Below, piece by piece: positions 12,640-22,170 of a DNA stretch of 64,000 nt. The translations under genes were made by a program, and so were the position numbers. Positions within the stretch are counted from its first letter, which is position 1; each line of letters starts with the position of its first letter. The notes under the pieces were generated by a model, which did not search any database, was not told where the DNA came from, and worked only from the letters and a program-made list of their open reading frames with translations. The stretch spans positions 1,116,001 through 1,180,000 of the forward strand of contig NC_015709.1 in assembly GCF_000218875.1 (NCBI RefSeq), written 5' to 3'. The stretch comes from Zymomonas mobilis subsp. pomaceae ATCC 29192. GTDB lineage: Bacteria > Pseudomonadota > Alphaproteobacteria > Sphingomonadales > Sphingomonadaceae.

Positions 12640-12655
12640 TGCAACAGCCATACCA
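12640..12655 (-). promoter_or_regulatory. Sigma-54 promoter of the anfHDGKO operon
   Basis: The minus strand reads TGGTATGGCTGTTGCA, matching TGGCACG-N4-TTGCA with the obligatory GG (12653-12654) and GC (12641-12642) at exact spacing; the only mismatches are TAT for CAC. Transcription should start near 12629. This fits activation by the sigma-54 activator AnfA encoded next door. Confidence 0.88.
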
Positions 12656-12823
12656 ATTATGAGGAGAGGTCTAATTTTAGAATAAAAAAATCAAAAAAAC
12701 TTAAAAATAATAAATTTTATCTGAAAATATTTAATTTTTTAAAATTAAATTTTAAAAAAGAGTATTTTAAAAATTCATTCCGGCTGAAAAAGCAAAAAAA
12801 TTAAATTGGGCTATTCGAGCCAG

Positions 12824-12894
12824 CGCATAATATGCGAAAAGAAATATACCGATAGGGTATATTCTGAAAAAAAATATGCATTTGGTGCAAATTT
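12824..12894 (-). promoter_or_regulatory. Cluster of three dyads at enhancer distance upstream of the anfH promoter (candidate AnfA sites)
   Basis: Three inverted repeats lie 170-240 bases upstream of the -24/-12 element: CGCATA-A-TATGCG (12824-12836, perfect), AATATACC-N5-GGTATATT (12843-12863, perfect), and AAATATGCA-N5-TGCAAATTT (12872-12894, one mismatch). The position and spacing are right for upstream activator sequences. Binding by AnfA is inferred; no NifA-type TGT-N10-ACA site was recognised. Confidence 0.55.
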
Positions 12895-12961
12895 AGAAAA
12901 AACACAAAATTAAGATATTCATTTTTAATATTTTATCCTTTTATAGCGACAAAGCATGGGC

Positions 12962-12999
12962 ATGATTAACAGCAGCCGAAAGGATCTGCTGTTAATCAT
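12962..12999. terminator. 14-bp hairpin between anfA and the anfH control region
   Basis: ATGATTAACAGCAG (12962-12975) pairs perfectly with CTGCTGTTAATCAT (12986-12999) around a 10-base loop. It lies 135 bases after the anfA stop and before the anfH dyads, so it probably ends the anfA transcript; no T tract follows on the minus strand, which makes a regulatory or insulating role possible. The rest of the 578-base anfA-anfH gap is very AT-rich. Confidence 0.5.
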
Positions 13000-13133
13000 A
13001 CTATGTGAATTATAAGAAATAAAATTTTAGATTAATTTTAGAAAATATAAAAATATTCTACATTTAAAAATAAAATTTAAATAATATATCTAAAATAGAT
13101 AAACATGCCCATTTTTGAAATTTATAGAAATAT

Positions 13134-14777
13134 CTATCCTATATTCTCTTTTTTATGCGTATCATTGTTATGAGTTCTAAAACTTTTATAGCTAATACCA
13201 TAGCGTTCCATACGAACACTTAACATCCGTCTCGTAAGACCTAATTCCTTAGCCGCTTCCCCCATATGCCCATTATTATTTTTGAGGGCCTCAACAATCA
13301 TTTTGGTTTCTATCGCCTGAATACGGGATTCTAAAGTAATTCCACTTGGCGTATCCGCAGCTTTTGTTTCTTTCTCGGTTTGTAAAGAAGGAGGAAGATC
13401 ATAACTGTGAATAGCATCGTCATCGGCAAGAATAACAGCCCGTTCGATGACGTTTTCTAATTCACGAACATTTCCAGGCCATTTATAACTCATCAACATA
13501 TTTAAAGCAGGGGTCGATATTCTTTTAATATCTTTATTATTCTCTTGTGCAAAAAATTTCACAAAATAATCTGCCAAGGTAATGACGTCGCTTCCTCGAT
13601 CCCTTAAAGGCGGAATCATCATGGGAAAAACATTCAGGCGGTAATAAAGATCTTCCCGAAAAGTACCTTCTTCCACCATTTCGGCTAGGTTACGGTTGGT
13701 AGCAGCAATAATACGGACATCAATATTGATAGGTTTACTGCCCCCTACCCGTTGAAAAGTTCTTTCTTGTAAAACGCGCAACAGCTTTGTCTGCACGCTA
13801 AGACTAAGTTCCCCTACCTCATCTAAAAAAATAGTCCCGCCATCTGCCTGTTCAAAAAAACCTTTATGCGTCGCGACAGCACCCGTAAAAGCCCCCTTCT
13901 CGTGACCAAACAGTTCACTTTCGGCAAGGCTTTCAGGAAAAGCCGCACAATTTGCCTTAATAAAAGGGCCGTCTGCACTGGGGCTGTTATAGTGGATAGC
14001 GGTAGCGACCAATTCTTTACCAACGCCACTTTCCCCTAAAATTAAAACCGTCGCTTTTGTTGCAGCAACCTTATGAATAAGCTGATAAATATCCTGCATC
14101 GGTTTAGAACTACCGATGATATTGGAAGGTTTGAAACGCTTTTTTAAGGTATTTTTCAAGCGGCTATTTTCATTTTCCAATCGGACTTTTTCAATATTTT
14201 CAACCAAATATAATTCAGCAGCAGGGGCAAGCATGGATGCAATCATCGCTAACAGCTGAACATCCTGTCTCAAAAGTTGAGGGTTCATATAGACACGCTC
14301 GGCACCGATCGTGCCTAATACCTTTTGTCCTCTCATAATAGGCACACTGAAAAAAGCTGTTTTAGTATGTCTTTTCTTATAAGAACTACCTGTCCGGTTA
14401 AGAAAATCAGAATTATCAATCAAGCGTTTAGCGACAATAGCTTTACCTTTTTCAACAACTTTTCCAGTAACCCCTTCGCCAAGTGCATAGATACCCCGTG
14501 TCTTTTCTTCTTCGGTTAATCCAAAACTATCATGAATAAAGATTGTATCTACATGCCGATCATAAAGCGTTATAATACCACGCTGCATTTTCAAATGATT
14601 TTGCATAGTATTTAAAATAACAGGGATAGAAGCGGTAAGATCGGCACTATCCGTCAAAACCTGACTTATTTCATAAAGAATGGGTAAAATAGCTACCCGG
14701 CATTCACCGGTAAAGCAGTGACTGAACTCTTCAAAAGAATCGATGACATTGATTTCTAAGGTGACGGTATCATTCAT
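13134..14777 (-). CDS. anfA: Sigma-54-dependent activator of the iron-only nitrogenase genes
   Basis: A 547-residue NifA-family enhancer-binding protein. I chose ATG 14777 (MNDTVTLEI), preceded by AAGGAA; an upstream in-frame ATG at 14849 adds 24 residues with no support. With this start C21 and C26 form SHCFTGECR, the Cys-X4-Cys metal-sensing motif known from AnfA, where both cysteines are needed. A GAF domain spans about 35-200, AAA+ about 220-455 with Walker A GESGVGKE (248-255) and the sigma-54 contact loop GAFTGA (295-300), and a Fis-type helix-turn-helix is near the C-terminus ([15 protein letters not shown]). It should activate the anfH promoter when Mo is scarce. Confidence 0.95.
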   Translation of the reverse strand: MNDTVTLEINVIDSFEEFSHCFTGECRVAILPILYEISQVLTDSADLTASIPVILNTMQNHLKMQRGIITLYDRHVDTIFIHDSFGLTEEEKTRGIYALGEGVTGKVVEKGKAIVAKRLIDNSDFLNRTGSSYKKRHTKTAFFSVPIMRGQKVLGTIGAERVYMNPQLLRQDVQLLAMIASMLAPAAELYLVENIEKVRLENENSRLKNTLKKRFKPSNIIGSSKPMQDIYQLIHKVAATKATVLILGESGVGKELVATAIHYNSPSADGPFIKANCAAFPESLAESELFGHEKGAFTGAVATHKGFFEQADGGTIFLDEVGELSLSVQTKLLRVLQERTFQRVGGSKPINIDVRIIAATNRNLAEMVEEGTFREDLYYRLNVFPMMIPPLRDRGSDVITLADYFVKFFAQENNKDIKRISTPALNMLMSYKWPGNVRELENVIERAVILADDDAIHSYDLPPSLQTEKETKAADTPSGITLESRIQAIETKMIVEALKNNNGHMGEAAKELGLTRRMLSVRMERYGISYKSFRTHNNDTHKKENIG

Positions 14778-14944
14778 TAGTTTTCCGTTCCTTGGCCGTG
14801 TCACAAAAATTAAAAATACATCCCCCACCCCAATCAATGGCATTTTCATTAATTCTAGGGAAGGTCTTCAAAAAAATAAAATTATAAAAATAATATACAT
14901 TTTTGTTAAAAATATTAAAAATACTGCCATTAATATACTTACAA

Positions 14945-14969
14945 TGCACAAAACGTGCCGTTCTGTGCA
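14945..14969 (-). promoter_or_regulatory. Candidate sigma-54 promoter of anfA inside an imperfect palindrome
   Basis: The minus strand of 14945-14960 reads CGGCACGTTTTGTGCA, matching TGGCACG-N4-TTGCA at 10 of 12 defined bases with exact GG/GC spacing. The same DNA is the left half of a 25-base dyad: TGCACA-A-AACG-TGC-CGTT-C-TGTGCA (14945-14969), broken only at one symmetric pair. The start would be near 14934, leaving a leader of about 155 bases. The dyad may also be an operator. The rest of the 334-base gap to 15111 shows nothing clear. Confidence 0.65.
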
Positions 14970-15111
14970 AAAAGGTCAATTTTATATTATAAGAAAGTGG
15001 AAACTACTTTCCTATGGAAAGAAACAGGAAAACAGATTCTAAAATTATATCAGATGGCCAATATTCTAAACCGAAGATGAAATCTGTTGGATGAAAAACT
15101 ATATTCAAGAA

Positions 15112-15140
15112 CAAAAAAATGGGCCGAAAATTCGGCCCAT
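15112..15140 (-). terminator. Terminator after the first chemoreceptor gene
   Basis: On the minus strand ATGGGCCGA pairs perfectly with TCGGCCCAT (arms 15132-15140 and 15119-15127) around a four-base loop, followed by TTTTTTG. It lies 37 bases after the receptor stop and insulates anfA from it. Confidence 0.92.
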
Positions 15141-15176
15141 GAAGTTTAAGTTTTTATAATATTTAAAAGATGAAAA

Positions 15177-17084
15177 TCAGAATTCTGACCAATCATCATC
15201 GGCCATAGGGCGAGGCGTTGGGTTAGGCTTTGCCTTTGGAGCAGATGGGGCAGAGCTGGAACTAATCCGCGAGGAAGAACGTGTTGGCGAAGACGTTTTC
15301 GCGGCAGGTTTTTTAGGGGTAGGGGTCGGCGCTTTGTTAAAGCTAGCGTTTCCGCTCTTATTCTGTAGCTTAAACATGCTGACCTGTTGCACCATATTCA
15401 GGGTTTCATTAGCCAGATTACGAGCCGCAGCGGTAGATTCTTCAACCATCGCGGCATTTTGCTGGGTAACCCCATCCATTTCAGAAACAGCGGTATTCAC
15501 CTGTTTAAGACCGATAGATTGCTCTTCCGCCATGTTTGATGCTTCGGTCACTTTCTGACCGACATCATAGATTTGGGAAACGATACGATCTAAAGCCTTA
15601 CCGGTTTCATTAACCAAGACAACCCCGTTTTCGACCTCACCGGCACTAGCTGTAATGCGTTCTTTAACATCTTTTGCCGCTTCGGCAGAGCGTTGGGCCA
15701 AAGCACGGACTTCAGAGGCAACCACGGCGAACCCTTTACCCGCATCCCCTGCTCGTGCCGCTTCAACACCGGCGTTTAAGGCAAGAAGATTAGTCTGGAA
15801 GGCAATGCCATCAATCACACTGATAATCTGTGCGATTTCATTGGAAGAACTTTCAATCTTACCCATTGCATCAATAGCACGACGAACCACTTCGCCACTT
15901 TTTTCAGCCTCACTCTGCACTTTATCCGTGATAGTTTTGGCTTGCTTAGCACCATGCGCGGACTGATCAACCGTTCTTGAAATTTCTTCCATCGCAGCGG
16001 AAGTTTCTTCGAGGCTAGCAGCCTGTTGTTCTGTCCGCTGGGACAAATCATCAGAAGCCTGACGAATTTCACTAGCCCCATTCTGAATATTTTCTGCTGA
16101 TTTCAGAATTTGCGACATCGTTTGATCTAAGACTTCCAAGGAAGAATTAAAATTATTCTGAATTTCAGCAAAAGACCCAGAAAGATTACCATCCATACGG
16201 GTTGTCAGATCGTAATTAGTTAACCCCTCTAAGGCCTGTCCGATGCCAGCAAAGAGGGCATCCAGTTCCATCTGCTTTTGTTTTTCTGCATTGCGCATCC
16301 GGTCACGGAAAATCCGCAAAGCATCCATCAACTGCCCAATTTCATCGGCGCGATTCTCAAGTTCAACATGAACATCCATGTTACCTTCAGACAATTCACC
16401 CAACGCATTGGTAACGACCTGTAAAGGACGAACAATAGCCTTGATAACCATACCGGCAATCAAAATGGAAAGCAGAATGGCTAATATGGTAAGGATAATA
16501 ATCAGAATGCGAATGAAACCAAAAGAGTGTTCCATTTCAGCGACTTTATTTGTATTTGCCTGTTTTTCAACATTTTGCAAATTACCAAGAGACGCCGTTA
16601 CCTGATCAAAAGAGGGTAATTCTTTCCAGAAAAGATCCCGGGCTTCATTAGCCCGACCCTGCTGTACAGCATCCACTGTAGCACGATTAACTGAAATATA
16701 ATTCTGCCAATTGTTAAGAAAATGGTGATTAGCTTCTAAAACATCATCGCTAGCCTTGCTTTCTTCTAAGGCGCGAATATTGTCTTCGATCCGTCCCCTG
16801 TAAACGGTCATTTCCTGTCTTGCCGCTTGGATAGCCTGAGGATCAGGTACCATGACCAGACGCGTTTCCGCTGATCGATAATCTGCTGTTGCACGGGAAA
16901 TATCACTGACGGCCTGGGCACGTGCCCTTTGGGTAATCCCAAAATCCTTGGCCATCATTGCAAATTTCCACTGGACACTAAGTGAACCGATGCCCCCTAA
17001 GACCAAAAAGACTAAGGGGATAACCAGAATCAAATATGTTTTAGTGGCAACTTTCAAATTTTTTATTAAATTTGAAATATCCAT
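15177..17084 (-). CDS. Methyl-accepting chemotaxis protein with a CheR/CheB-tether tail
   Basis: A 635-residue inner-membrane chemoreceptor: transmembrane helix at about 15-37, a periplasmic four-helix-type sensor domain (about 40-185), a second membrane helix (about 187-211), HAMP (about 212-265) and a cytoplasmic signalling domain with the hairpin tip containing [21 protein letters not shown] Ser/Pro/Lys-rich linker leads to the C-terminal DWSEF, which fits the x-[HFYW]-x2-[HFYW] pentapeptide that tethers the adaptation enzymes. A GGTGA ribosome site precedes ATG 17084. It is a paralogue of the next receptor. Ligand unknown. Confidence 0.93.
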   Translation of the reverse strand: MDISNLIKNLKVATKTYLILVIPLVFLVLGGIGSLSVQWKFAMMAKDFGITQRARAQAVSDISRATADYRSAETRLVMVPDPQAIQAARQEMTVYRGRIEDNIRALEESKASDDVLEANHHFLNNWQNYISVNRATVDAVQQGRANEARDLFWKELPSFDQVTASLGNLQNVEKQANTNKVAEMEHSFGFIRILIIILTILAILLSILIAGMVIKAIVRPLQVVTNALGELSEGNMDVHVELENRADEIGQLMDALRIFRDRMRNAEKQKQMELDALFAGIGQALEGLTNYDLTTRMDGNLSGSFAEIQNNFNSSLEVLDQTMSQILKSAENIQNGASEIRQASDDLSQRTEQQAASLEETSAAMEEISRTVDQSAHGAKQAKTITDKVQSEAEKSGEVVRRAIDAMGKIESSSNEIAQIISVIDGIAFQTNLLALNAGVEAARAGDAGKGFAVVASEVRALAQRSAEAAKDVKERITASAGEVENGVVLVNETGKALDRIVSQIYDVGQKVTEASNMAEEQSIGLKQVNTAVSEMDGVTQQNAAMVEESTAAARNLANETLNMVQQVSMFKLQNKSGNASFNKAPTPTPKKPAAKTSSPTRSSSRISSSSAPSAPKAKPNPTPRPMADDDWSEF

Positions 17085-17388
17085 AATTTCACCATTTTTT
17101 TAAAAAGCAGAAAAAGACCTCATTCTGTTACAAGACGACATTTTTCTGCTTTTATTTACTGAAATATATTTTTAAACGCATTTGTAACATTTGTTGCAAA
17201 AAATAATAATAAACCTCGAATATGGAGATATTTTAATTTTATGAAATTTTCATTAATTTTTTTGTTTTCCTAGAAAAAAGAAATATTTTCCATCCTTAAA
17301 ATAAGCACAATTAAAAATATATTTTTGTAATTATATAAAAATTCAATATTTATAAAAAATTACATCAATATTTATAAAAAGCACTTAC

Positions 17389-17416
17389 TAATGGGCTAAT
17401 GGGCTAATGGGCTAAT
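17389..17416. repeat. 8-base tandem repeat, 3.5 copies, at the end of the second chemoreceptor gene
   Basis: TAATGGGC is repeated three times and followed by TAAT. The stop codon of the receptor (17404-17406) is inside the repeat, so gain or loss of a unit would occur at the very C-terminus. The 300-base gap to the first receptor (17085-17388) is otherwise plain AT-rich DNA. Confidence 0.9.
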
Positions 17417-19131
17417 TTAAATTGTTGCATCTGTTGCATCATATTTTGTGCTTCTATAGCTAACTGGCTGACGGCCTTAGTCGATTGCTGAACCATAGCA
17501 GCATTTTTTTGCGTAACACTATCCATTTCAGAAACGGCTGTATTAACCTGTCTTAGACCGCTAGCTTGTTGCTCTGCCATTTCCGCCGACTGCGTTACAC
17601 GCTCGCTTATTTCATGAATCTGCTGAACAATTTGGGTTAAAGTGTCCCCTGTTTTATTGACAAGCAGAACACCGTTCTCGACTTCTCGAGCACTATCGGT
17701 AATCCGCTCTTTAACATCTTTGGCGGCCTCTGCCGAACGTTGTGCCAAAGCGCGTACCTCTGCTGCCACAACTGAAAAACCTTTTCCCGCCTCACCCGCA
17801 CGGGCCGCCTCAACGCCGGCGTTCAAAGCAAGAAGATTAGTCTGGAAGGCAATGCCGTCAATAACCCCAATAATTTGAGCAATTTTCTTCGAACCATTTT
17901 CAATTCGGTTCATGGCTTCCATGGCCTGTTGAACCACATGGCTACTCTGAACCACTTCTGTTTCGACTTGATCTGTAATAAGCTTAGAGGCATTGGCCCC
18001 CTCGGCGGTGTGATCAACAGTATTCGAAATTTGCACCATCACCGCTGAAGTTTCTTCCAAACTGGCCGCTTGTTGCTCTGTACGAAGCGATAAATCATTA
18101 GAAGCTTGCTGAATTTCATCAGCACCCGTTTTAATATTCTCCGCCGATTGAATAATTTTAGAGACAACATCATTCAAGACACCGATAGAATAGTTAAAAT
18201 CTTCCTTAATTTTAGAAAAACCACCCGTTAAATGTCCTGTAATACGGACGGTAAGGTCACTTTTTGATAGGCCGTGCAGGGCATCCCCTATGTCGGATAC
18301 CAATAAATTAAGTTGCGCTTCTTTTTCTTTTTCGGCGTTCAATATTCGCTCACGAAACAGGATGAAAGTCGTAATAAGTTCGCCAATTTCATCACTGCGT
18401 TTTTCAACGGGCACATTGACATTTGTATTACCCCCAGCCAACGCATGCAGTGCGTGCGTTACCATTTGCAAAGGTTTCACTGTAACTTTAACGATAAGGC
18501 CAGCAACAAAAATAGACAGTAAAACAGCCAGTAAAGTTGTCAGAATAATCAGCCACCGCACGACAACAAAAAAAGCCTTCATGTCGTTAACTTTGGCTTC
18601 TATGATTTGGCCTTGAATATGACGAATAGTTTTTAATTCATCTGAAATTTGATCAAAAAGCGGCAACTCTTTCCAAAAAAGGGGGTGTGCATCGGCTTTA
18701 TGGTTTTCAATAACAGCCCCAATAGTTTGGCGACTTAGGTCGATATAACGCTGCCAATCACTTAAAAATTGCTGGTTTTTGATAAGCATAGAAGGGGGTA
18801 GTTGCGCGTTATTGAGCTGTTGGGCTAAATCTTGCACTTCAGCTTGGTAAACATCGATTTCTTTTTTAGCTGCCTGTTCAATGATAGGGTCACTAGTCAT
18901 GACCATCCTCGTTTCGGCAGAACGATAATCAGCAACCGCTCGTGAAATATCGCCGGTAAGCTGCAAATGGATGCGCTGACGAATACCCAAATCCTGACCA
19001 ATATCTGACAATTTGAGCTGTATAATAAAAGCACCCATTCCACTGGAACACAGAAAAAATAAGGGGATGGCTAAAATCAGATAAATTTTTGCAGAAATTT
19101 TCAGATTTTTAGTTAAATTTGAAAGCCCCAT
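17404..19131 (-). CDS. Methyl-accepting chemotaxis protein (paralogue, no tether tail)
   Basis: A 575-residue chemoreceptor with the same plan as its neighbour: N-terminal membrane helix, sensor domain, second helix, HAMP and signalling domain with [39 protein letters not shown]-type tip residues. I chose ATG 19131 ([15 protein letters not shown]), which aligns with MDISNLIKNLKVATK of the paralogue; a GTG at 19140 is possible. It ends in FKLAH soon after the signalling domain and lacks the linker and DWSEF pentapeptide, so it probably depends on neighbouring receptors for methylation. The tandem pair looks like a duplication. Confidence 0.92.
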   Translation of the reverse strand: MGLSNLTKNLKISAKIYLILAIPLFFLCSSGMGAFIIQLKLSDIGQDLGIRQRIHLQLTGDISRAVADYRSAETRMVMTSDPIIEQAAKKEIDVYQAEVQDLAQQLNNAQLPPSMLIKNQQFLSDWQRYIDLSRQTIGAVIENHKADAHPLFWKELPLFDQISDELKTIRHIQGQIIEAKVNDMKAFFVVVRWLIILTTLLAVLLSIFVAGLIVKVTVKPLQMVTHALHALAGGNTNVNVPVEKRSDEIGELITTFILFRERILNAEKEKEAQLNLLVSDIGDALHGLSKSDLTVRITGHLTGGFSKIKEDFNYSIGVLNDVVSKIIQSAENIKTGADEIQQASNDLSLRTEQQAASLEETSAVMVQISNTVDHTAEGANASKLITDQVETEVVQSSHVVQQAMEAMNRIENGSKKIAQIIGVIDGIAFQTNLLALNAGVEAARAGEAGKGFSVVAAEVRALAQRSAEAAKDVKERITDSAREVENGVLLVNKTGDTLTQIVQQIHEISERVTQSAEMAEQQASGLRQVNTAVSEMDSVTQKNAAMVQQSTKAVSQLAIEAQNMMQQMQQFKLAH

Positions 19132-19156
19132 ACTACCCACCCCACAAGAAAAAGAA

Positions 19157-19172
19157 GGGCTGTTAACAGCCC
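19157..19172 (-). promoter_or_regulatory. Perfect 16-base palindrome in the leader of the second chemoreceptor gene
   Basis: GGGCTGTTAACAGCCC lies 26 bases before ATG 19131. It could be an operator or a small hairpin limiting translation. The remaining gap to trpG (19173-19590) is AT-rich and should hold the divergent promoters; I recognise no trp leader peptide. Confidence 0.4.
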
Positions 19173-19590
19173 AGATGTCAGGTTTCCCAAAATACCCGGC
19201 ATCAGAGATTACCGCAAAATCTGCGTTTTATATCTTAGAAAAGACTATTTCTTATCCAATTCGGAACAAATATTATGTATTTGTATTGTAAGATGGGTCA
19301 ATATAATTTTTTAAAATTTTTATAAATTCTATTTTTTTATTGCATATAATAAATATATTTTAATTTTTTTAAATATTAAGATGTTATCTTGATAATAAAA
19401 TTTAAAAATTGCAGCCAGTATTAAAAACATCCCTATCCTCTCTCTCAAGGGGCTGAAACGCCTTAAAATTCGACAGCGCTTAGCTTGAGATCAAAGGATA
19501 TTGCTAGAACTCTGACAAGACTATCCCCGTAGAGGAAAAGCTGTGCTAAGAGCAAAAGTGATCTGATCTGTTTTAAAAAGTACCCATAAA

Positions 19591-20175
19591 ATGATCCTTG
19601 TCATTGATAATTACGATAGTTTTACATGGAATATCGTTCATTACCTGCAAGAGTTAGGGGCTGACATAAAAGTTGTCCGTAACGATGCGTTAACTGTCTC
19701 TGAAGCTATTGCCTCGGGTGCCGAAGCTTTTGTTATTTCTCCGGGGCCAAAAACGCCGGATGAAGCAGGTATCTCGCTAAAATTAGTCGAAGCTTGTGTC
19801 GAGCAAAGCTATCCCTTGTTAGGCATCTGTCTTGGACATCAGACAATTGGCCAATATTTTGGGGGCAAAGTTATCGGCGCCCATGATCTAATGCATGGTA
19901 AAACATCGCCTATCACCCACGACAATAGTGGTGTATTTGAATCTTTACCCTCACCCCTGATTGCGACACGCTATCACTCCTTAGTCGTAGAAGAAGAAAG
20001 CTTTCCGGCTGATCTGATAATAAATTCAAGAAGCGATGATGGAACGATCATGGGTCTCAGACATAAAACGCTCCCCCTTCATGGTTTGCAATTTCATCCT
20101 GAAAGTATTGCTACAGAACATGGACATAAAATGCTTGGTAACTTTTTAAAAATTATTGATAGCCATTCTAAATAA
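19591..20175 (+). CDS. trpG: Anthranilate synthase component II (glutamine amidotransferase)
   Basis: A 194-residue class I glutamine amidotransferase that supplies ammonia to TrpE for anthranilate synthesis in the tryptophan pathway. The catalytic Cys is in LLGICLGHQTIG and the His/Glu pair in LQFHPESI; N-terminal VIDNYDSFTWNIVHYL is typical TrpG/PabA. As in many bacteria it may also serve PabB. It is 89 bases upstream of trpD on the same strand; trpE is not adjacent. Confidence 0.94.
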   Translation: MILVIDNYDSFTWNIVHYLQELGADIKVVRNDALTVSEAIASGAEAFVISPGPKTPDEAGISLKLVEACVEQSYPLLGICLGHQTIGQYFGGKVIGAHDLMHGKTSPITHDNSGVFESLPSPLIATRYHSLVVEEESFPADLIINSRSDDGTIMGLRHKTLPLHGLQFHPESIATEHGHKMLGNFLKIIDSHSK

Positions 20176-20264
20176 AAAATTTAATACTGTGTTTAAATAT
20201 CAAAATAATTATCTTTTTTAAGTATCATTATCTTTATGTTTATTGATGATAGTAAGGTTATTTT

Positions 20265-21287
20265 ATGATGCCTACCCTTCCTGATCCAGTTCATCTGCTT
20301 GAACTTTCAGAGGCAGAAGCGATATTCGGTGATATTCTCGAAGGTTATTACAGTGATGGAGACGTCAGCAGCTTTCTATTAGGCCTTTCACAGCGGGGAG
20401 AAACGGGCTCTGAAATTGCCGGAGCGGCCAAAGCCGCTGCTCAAAAAATGATATCAATCGAAAGTACAGATGATACTATTGATGTCTGTGGCACCGGTGG
20501 GGATGGTCAAAATAGCCTAAATATTTCTACTGCTGTAGCGCTCGTTGTCGCAGCCACCCATGTGCCTGTTGCGAAACATGGCAATCGTGCATCATCCAGT
20601 CTAGCCGGCGCGGCAGATACCCTAGAAGCGCTTGGCATTAAAATCGATCTTACGCCCAAACAAGCCACTGCCTGCTTAAAAAAAACGGGTATTACCTTTC
20701 TCTTTGCTCAAACTTACCATCCGGCTTTGGCACGCATAGCCCCTTTAAGACGAAAAATCGGAAAACCCACCATCTTTAATCTGATTGGCCCCTTGGTTAA
20801 TCCAGCCCATGTCAAAAGACAATTTATTGGCGTAGCAGCGCCCCGCTATCTTGATGCCTATAGTGAGGCTATCCGCCTGCTCGATTTTGAAGCGGTTATG
20901 CTTGTTTCGGGTGATGATCCTTTTGACGAGTTATCTATCTGTAAAGCAAGCTCTGCTTTAATGATTAGAAAACATGAAAATCCAGATAGTGGAATTCCAG
21001 AAGGTCTTATCCGTCTTACCCCTGCCGATGTTAATTTAGATAGCCATCCCCTCAGCAGTATCCGAGGAAAAGATGCCGCCTATAATGCCCAAGCGCTTCT
21101 TGATTTATTAGACGGAAAAGCCTCGGCTTATCGGGATGCGGTTTTAATGAATGCAGCGGGTGCCTTGATCGTTGCCGAGAAATGCTGGGACTGGGATGAT
21201 GGTGTAAATGTCGCCTCAAATATTATCGATAGTGGGCGTGCAAAAGAAGTTTTCGAGAATTGGAAAGCTTTTACACAAACATGCTGA
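20265..21287 (+). CDS. trpD: Anthranilate phosphoribosyltransferase
   Basis: A 340-residue enzyme that joins anthranilate to phosphoribosyl pyrophosphate, the second committed step to tryptophan. Characteristic PRPP-binding motifs are CGTGGDGQNSLNIST and KHGNRASSS, with GPLVNP and GVAAPR further on. An AAGG ribosome site precedes the first of two consecutive ATGs (20265). trpC, which usually follows trpD in sphingomonads, is absent; lexA comes next after 166 bases. Confidence 0.95.
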   Translation: MMPTLPDPVHLLELSEAEAIFGDILEGYYSDGDVSSFLLGLSQRGETGSEIAGAAKAAAQKMISIESTDDTIDVCGTGGDGQNSLNISTAVALVVAATHVPVAKHGNRASSSLAGAADTLEALGIKIDLTPKQATACLKKTGITFLFAQTYHPALARIAPLRRKIGKPTIFNLIGPLVNPAHVKRQFIGVAAPRYLDAYSEAIRLLDFEAVMLVSGDDPFDELSICKASSALMIRKHENPDSGIPEGLIRLTPADVNLDSHPLSSIRGKDAAYNAQALLDLLDGKASAYRDAVLMNAAGALIVAEKCWDWDDGVNVASNIIDSGRAKEVFENWKAFTQTC

Positions 21288-21327
21288 AAGTAAAGTTTAC
21301 AGAAATCTTCAAAACGATTGACTTCTA

Positions 21328-21370
21328 TTGACAGGTCGGTGGATGTTTCCTACACGTTCTTTATCTGTTC
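21328..21370 (+). promoter_or_regulatory. lexA promoter with an alphaproteobacterial SOS box
   Basis: GTTC-N7-GTTC, the direct-repeat LexA box of alphaproteobacteria, is at 21356-21370. It overlaps the downstream edge of a promoter with -35 TTGACA (21328-21333) and a weak -10 TACACG 17 bases later. It lies 84 bases before lexA and indicates autoregulation. Confidence 0.88.
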
Positions 21371-21453
21371 CAACAGAATAATGAAGCCTATCTTAAAAAG
21401 ATAAGGAAACACGCCCCCTGTTAACGGCGGGCCTTTGACGGAAGATTGCGGCT

Positions 21454-22116
21454 ATGCTGACGCGCAAGCAACATGATTTGCTTCTTTTCATTCACAACCG
21501 GCTCCGCGTTTCAGGTATCTCACCTTCTTTTGAAGAAATGAAACTTGCCCTCGATTTGAAATCGAAATCAGGGATTCATCGGCTTATCAAAGCTTTGGAA
21601 GAACGCGGTTTCATTCGGCGCTTACCTAATCGTGCAAGGGCGTTGGAAGTTATTCGATTGCCGGAAAACCGGACAGATTCCAATCAACAGGAAAAAAAAG
21701 TCCGGGAAAATTTTTCGCTACCTAAAGCGCATAATGATGTCGTCGAACTCCCTTTACACGGACGAATAGCGGCAGGTTTACCCATAGAAGCCTTAGAAGG
21801 GCAATCAACCTTATCGGTACCGCCTGCGCTTCTTGGAAATGGGGATCATTACGCCTTAGAAGTCGCTGGTGATTCCATGGTCGAAGCGGGAATTTTTGAT
21901 GGGGATTTTATCCTTATCCGTCAAACGGACGAGGCCCATGAAGGGGAAATAATCGTTGCCCTGATTGATAACAGCGATGCCACTTTAAAATATTTTCATC
22001 GTGAAGGCCGTATGATCCGGCTGGATCCTGCAAACCGCGCTTATGCGCCGATGCGTTATGATGCCAGCCGGATAGGTATCCAAGGACGTTTGGTAGGATT
22101 GTTGCGCCGCTATTAA
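21454..22116 (+). CDS. lexA: LexA repressor
   Basis: A 220-residue SOS repressor and self-cleaving serine peptidase. The N-terminal winged helix ([27 protein letters not shown]) binds the SOS box; the Ala-Gly cleavage site is in GRIAAGLP; the catalytic Ser is in [13 protein letters not shown] and the Lys in [10 protein letters not shown]. RecA filaments on damaged DNA would trigger cleavage. It is transcribed on the plus strand toward prfB, which is convergent. Confidence 0.96.
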   Translation: MLTRKQHDLLLFIHNRLRVSGISPSFEEMKLALDLKSKSGIHRLIKALEERGFIRRLPNRARALEVIRLPENRTDSNQQEKKVRENFSLPKAHNDVVELPLHGRIAAGLPIEALEGQSTLSVPPALLGNGDHYALEVAGDSMVEAGIFDGDFILIRQTDEAHEGEIIVALIDNSDATLKYFHREGRMIRLDPANRAYAPMRYDASRIGIQGRLVGLLRRY

Positions 22117-22170
22117 GTTTTCCTACCTAATAAAATAATTTAAAACTACGACGAAAGGGATTTTGTTCTC

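Noticed and set aside
17389-17416. CRISPR-like repeat
   Set aside because: The units are 8 bases with no spacers; it is a simple tandem repeat. No CRISPR array was seen anywhere in the window.
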